A stretch of 6,750 nucleotides of DNA from an uncultured Eubacterium sp. (GTDB taxonomy: Bacteria > Bacillota > Clostridia > Peptostreptococcales > Anaerovoracaceae), in NCBI GenBank assembly GCA_947367725.1, contig CANBFZ010000101.1, positions 1 through 6,750 on the forward strand, given 5' to 3'. The translations under genes and the position numbers were made by a program. The notes under the pieces were generated by a model. That model saw nothing but the letters and a program-made list of their open reading frames with translations, made no database searches and was not told where the DNA came from. Shown in pieces: positions 5,546-6,750 of the stretch (position 1 is its first letter; each line of letters opens with the position of its first letter).

Positions 5546-6295
5546 ATGACAAAAAGGCAAAAGTTAGTTTTATCAATTGTAACCGCACTGACGCTTGTAT
5601 TTGGCGTTGTACCGACCGCAAGTGCCATGCACATTATGGAGGGATATTTACCGGCAGGACACAGCCTGCTTTGGGGTGTCGTTTGTATTCCCTTTGTCGT
5701 TTGGGGATTTATCTCCATTAAAAACACACTGAACGAAAACCGAAAGGTAATCACTGTACTGGCGATGGCTGGTGCGTTCATTTTTGTAATTTCTTCCCTG
5801 AAGATTCCGTCGGTGACGGGCAGCTGCTCGCATATGACGGGCACTGGTCTTGGGGCGATTCTGTTTGGACCTGCTTCTGTCAGCGTGCTGGGCATTATTG
5901 TGCTTCTGTTTCAGGCGATTCTTCTCGCCCATGGTGGACTGACCACCCTGGGGGCGAACACATTTTCTATGGCAATCGCAGGACCGTTTGTTTCTTTTGG
6001 GATTTATAAGCTTTGTCAAAAACTAAAGATCAGCAAGCTGGTTTCGGTATTTTTGGCAGCCTCTTTGGGGGATCTGGTTACATACTGCATGACCAGCATA
6101 CAGCTGTCTATGGCATATCCGTCGGAAGTAGGCGGTATGATGGCTTCGCTGATCAAGTTCCTGGGCATTTTTGCTACGACCCAAGTACCCCTTGCCATTG
6201 TGGAAGGGATTCTCACGGTGCTGATTGTGATCGGACTGGAATCTTTTGCAAAACCGGAACTTCGGGCAATCGGATTTATCAGGGAGGACAAATAA
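5546..6295 (+). CDS. cbiM: Cobalt ECF transporter substrate-binding membrane protein CbiM
   Basis: CbiM is the S component that binds Co2+ in the energy-coupling-factor importer CbiMNQO and feeds cobalamin synthesis. The product has 249 residues. The start at 5546 follows AAGGAG (5535-5540) by 5 nt; the in-frame TTG at 5531 is upstream of this site and is rejected. A cleavable signal peptide (1-27, ending TASA) exposes a mature N-terminus MHIMEGYLP, the metal-binding loop of the CbiM/NikM family in which the second residue histidine is a ligand. The second conserved histidine is in [17 protein letters not shown] (H96, position 69 after cleavage). Another conserved block is [18 protein letters not shown]. 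About six to seven membrane segments follow the signal. It is first in the operon behind the cobalamin riboswitch and is separated from cbiN by one base. Cobalt is preferred over nickel because of the B12 riboswitch and the CbiN partner. Confidence 0.96.
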   Translation: MTKRQKLVLSIVTALTLVFGVVPTASAMHIMEGYLPAGHSLLWGVVCIPFVVWGFISIKNTLNENRKVITVLAMAGAFIFVISSLKIPSVTGSCSHMTGTGLGAILFGPASVSVLGIIVLLFQAILLAHGGLTTLGANTFSMAIAGPFVSFGIYKLCQKLKISKLVSVFLAASLGDLVTYCMTSIQLSMAYPSEVGGMMASLIKFLGIFATTQVPLAIVEGILTVLIVIGLESFAKPELRAIGFIREDK

Positions 6296-6296
6296 T

Positions 6297-6638
6297 ATGG
6301 AAAAGAAAAAGTCGAGAAAAGGGCTGGTCGTTTTATTACTGATTTTGGCGGTTCTGATTGCAGTGATTCCGTTTTTTGCACTGAAAGGCGCAGAATTCGG
6401 CGGTTCCGACGATGCGGGCAGCCAGATGGTAGAAGAAATCCAAGGTGAGGCGTATAAGCCGTGGTTTACGCCGATTTTAGAGTCCTATCTGGGCGGAGAA
6501 ATTCCCGGCGAAATTGAAAGTCTGATTTTCTGTGTACAGACCGGCATCGGTGTAGGCATTTTGGCGTTCTTCATGGGGCGGTTCTACGAACGAAGCAAGT
6601 GGAGAAAAGACGAAGAAACTGATGCGGAACAGAAGTAA
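6297..6638 (+). CDS. cbiN: Cobalt ECF transporter accessory protein CbiN
   Basis: CbiN is the small membrane partner of CbiM that is needed for cobalt loading and transport. The product has 113 residues. The start ATG at 6297 follows AGGGAGG (6281-6287) by 9 nt, and that site sits inside the end of cbiM, suggesting coupled translation. There are two membrane segments, about 9-29 and 76-94, with an extracytoplasmic loop carrying the family motif AEFGGSDDAGSQMVEEI (32-48) and KPWFTPILE (54-62). The ending is a basic and acidic cytoplasmic tail (ERSKWRKDEETDAEQK). Size and motifs are typical of the family. Confidence 0.95.
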   Translation: MEKKKSRKGLVVLLLILAVLIAVIPFFALKGAEFGGSDDAGSQMVEEIQGEAYKPWFTPILESYLGGEIPGEIESLIFCVQTGIGVGILAFFMGRFYERSKWRKDEETDAEQK

Positions 6639-6641
6639 GAA

Positions 6642-6669
6642 GCTTGGTGCAGAAACATCTGCATGAGGC
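6642..6669 (+). other. Intercistronic hairpin between cbiN and cbiQ
   Basis: GCTTGGTGCAGA (6642-6653) and TCTGCATGAGGC (6658-6669) can form a 12-position stem with one G-G mismatch and two G-U pairs over an AACA loop. No T tract follows, so it does not look like a terminator. It begins just after the cbiN stop. Confidence 0.5.
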
Positions 6670-6692
6670 ATAGGAATTGAGGTTGAAATACT

Positions 6693-6750
6693 GTGGTCAT
6701 TATCGATAAACTGTGCTATTTATCAAAACTCAGATATGTGAATCCGGCAG
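6693..6750 (+). CDS. cbiQ: Cobalt ECF transporter transmembrane coupling protein CbiQ, 3'-truncated by window end
   Basis: Only the first 19 codons are present. The frame from GTG at 6693 reads VVIIDKLCYLSKLRYVNPA (initiator valine read as methionine), which fits the usual CbiQ opening of the form M-I-I-D-K-x-x-Y-x-x-x-L-R-x-V-N-P. An in-frame TGA at 6684-6686 rules out an earlier start, and GAGGTT (6679-6684) lies 8 nt upstream as ribosome binding site. CbiQ is the T component that links CbiMN to the ATPase CbiO, which would be expected next outside the window. Confidence 0.85.
   Translation, partial: MVIIDKLCYLSKLRYVNPA

Noticed and set aside
5375..5560. Minus-strand ORF of 61 codons across the riboswitch leader
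   Set aside because: It overlaps the riboswitch expression platform and the cbiM start on the opposite strand, with no ribosome binding site or recognisable product.
5825..5875. Methionine after the conserved histidine of CbiM (SCSHMTG) where some homologues have proline
   Set aside because: The histidine and the surrounding [12 protein letters not shown] block are intact, and substitution at this site does not suggest loss of function.
1..6750. Mobile elements, CRISPR arrays, tRNA or rRNA genes, attachment sites
   Set aside because: No transposase, terminal repeats, regularly spaced repeats or RNA gene signatures were seen on either strand.

Overview
The window looks like a chromosomal segment of a low-to-moderate GC, spore-forming member of the Clostridia (Firmicutes). 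The signs are strong GGAGG-type ribosome binding sites, sigma-A-like promoters, U-rich intrinsic terminators, a SpoIIE-family sporulation phosphatase with consensus Spo0A boxes in front of it, and a cobalamin-riboswitch-controlled cobalt ECF transporter. I cannot name genus or species from the sequence alone. There are no insertion sequences, CRISPR repeats, tRNAs, rRNAs or phage genes. Most of the window is ordinary housekeeping and physiology.

Layout, left to right. (1) 1-996 is the 3' five-sixths of metK (S-adenosylmethionine synthetase), closed by an intrinsic terminator. (2) 1278-1814 is a monocistronic gene for a secreted protein with two PepSY-like repeats, with its own promoter and terminator. 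(3) 2013-2843 is a TatD-family metal-dependent hydrolase. (4) 2959-4707 is a compact SpoIIE-type membrane phosphatase. The short gap before it holds two perfect Spo0A boxes and a long-spacer sigma-A promoter. (5) 4749-5021, on the minus strand, is a small XRE-family HTH regulator that converges on the phosphatase gene. (6) 5163-5545 is the promoter, cobalamin aptamer and intrinsic terminator that lead into cbiM (5546-6295), cbiN (6297-6638) and the first 19 codons of cbiQ (6693 onward, cut by the window end).

How the genes work together: only cbiM-cbiN-cbiQ form an evident operon. CbiM and CbiN form the cobalt-binding part of an ECF importer, CbiQ is the transmembrane coupling protein, and the ATPase CbiO presumably follows outside the window. 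The riboswitch should shut this operon down when adenosylcobalamin is plentiful. The SpoIIE-like gene is most likely switched on by phosphorylated Spo0A at sporulation onset. The metK, PepSY, TatD and XRE genes appear to be separate transcription units with no clear functional link to each other.

The observations most worth a second look are the double 0A box promoter, the unusually short cytoplasmic middle region of the SpoIIE-like protein, the riboswitch expression platform (with a candidate 19-residue leader ORF), the TTGAC-motif cluster upstream of the cobalt operon, and a hairpin between cbiN and cbiQ. I did not find a convincing new biological system.
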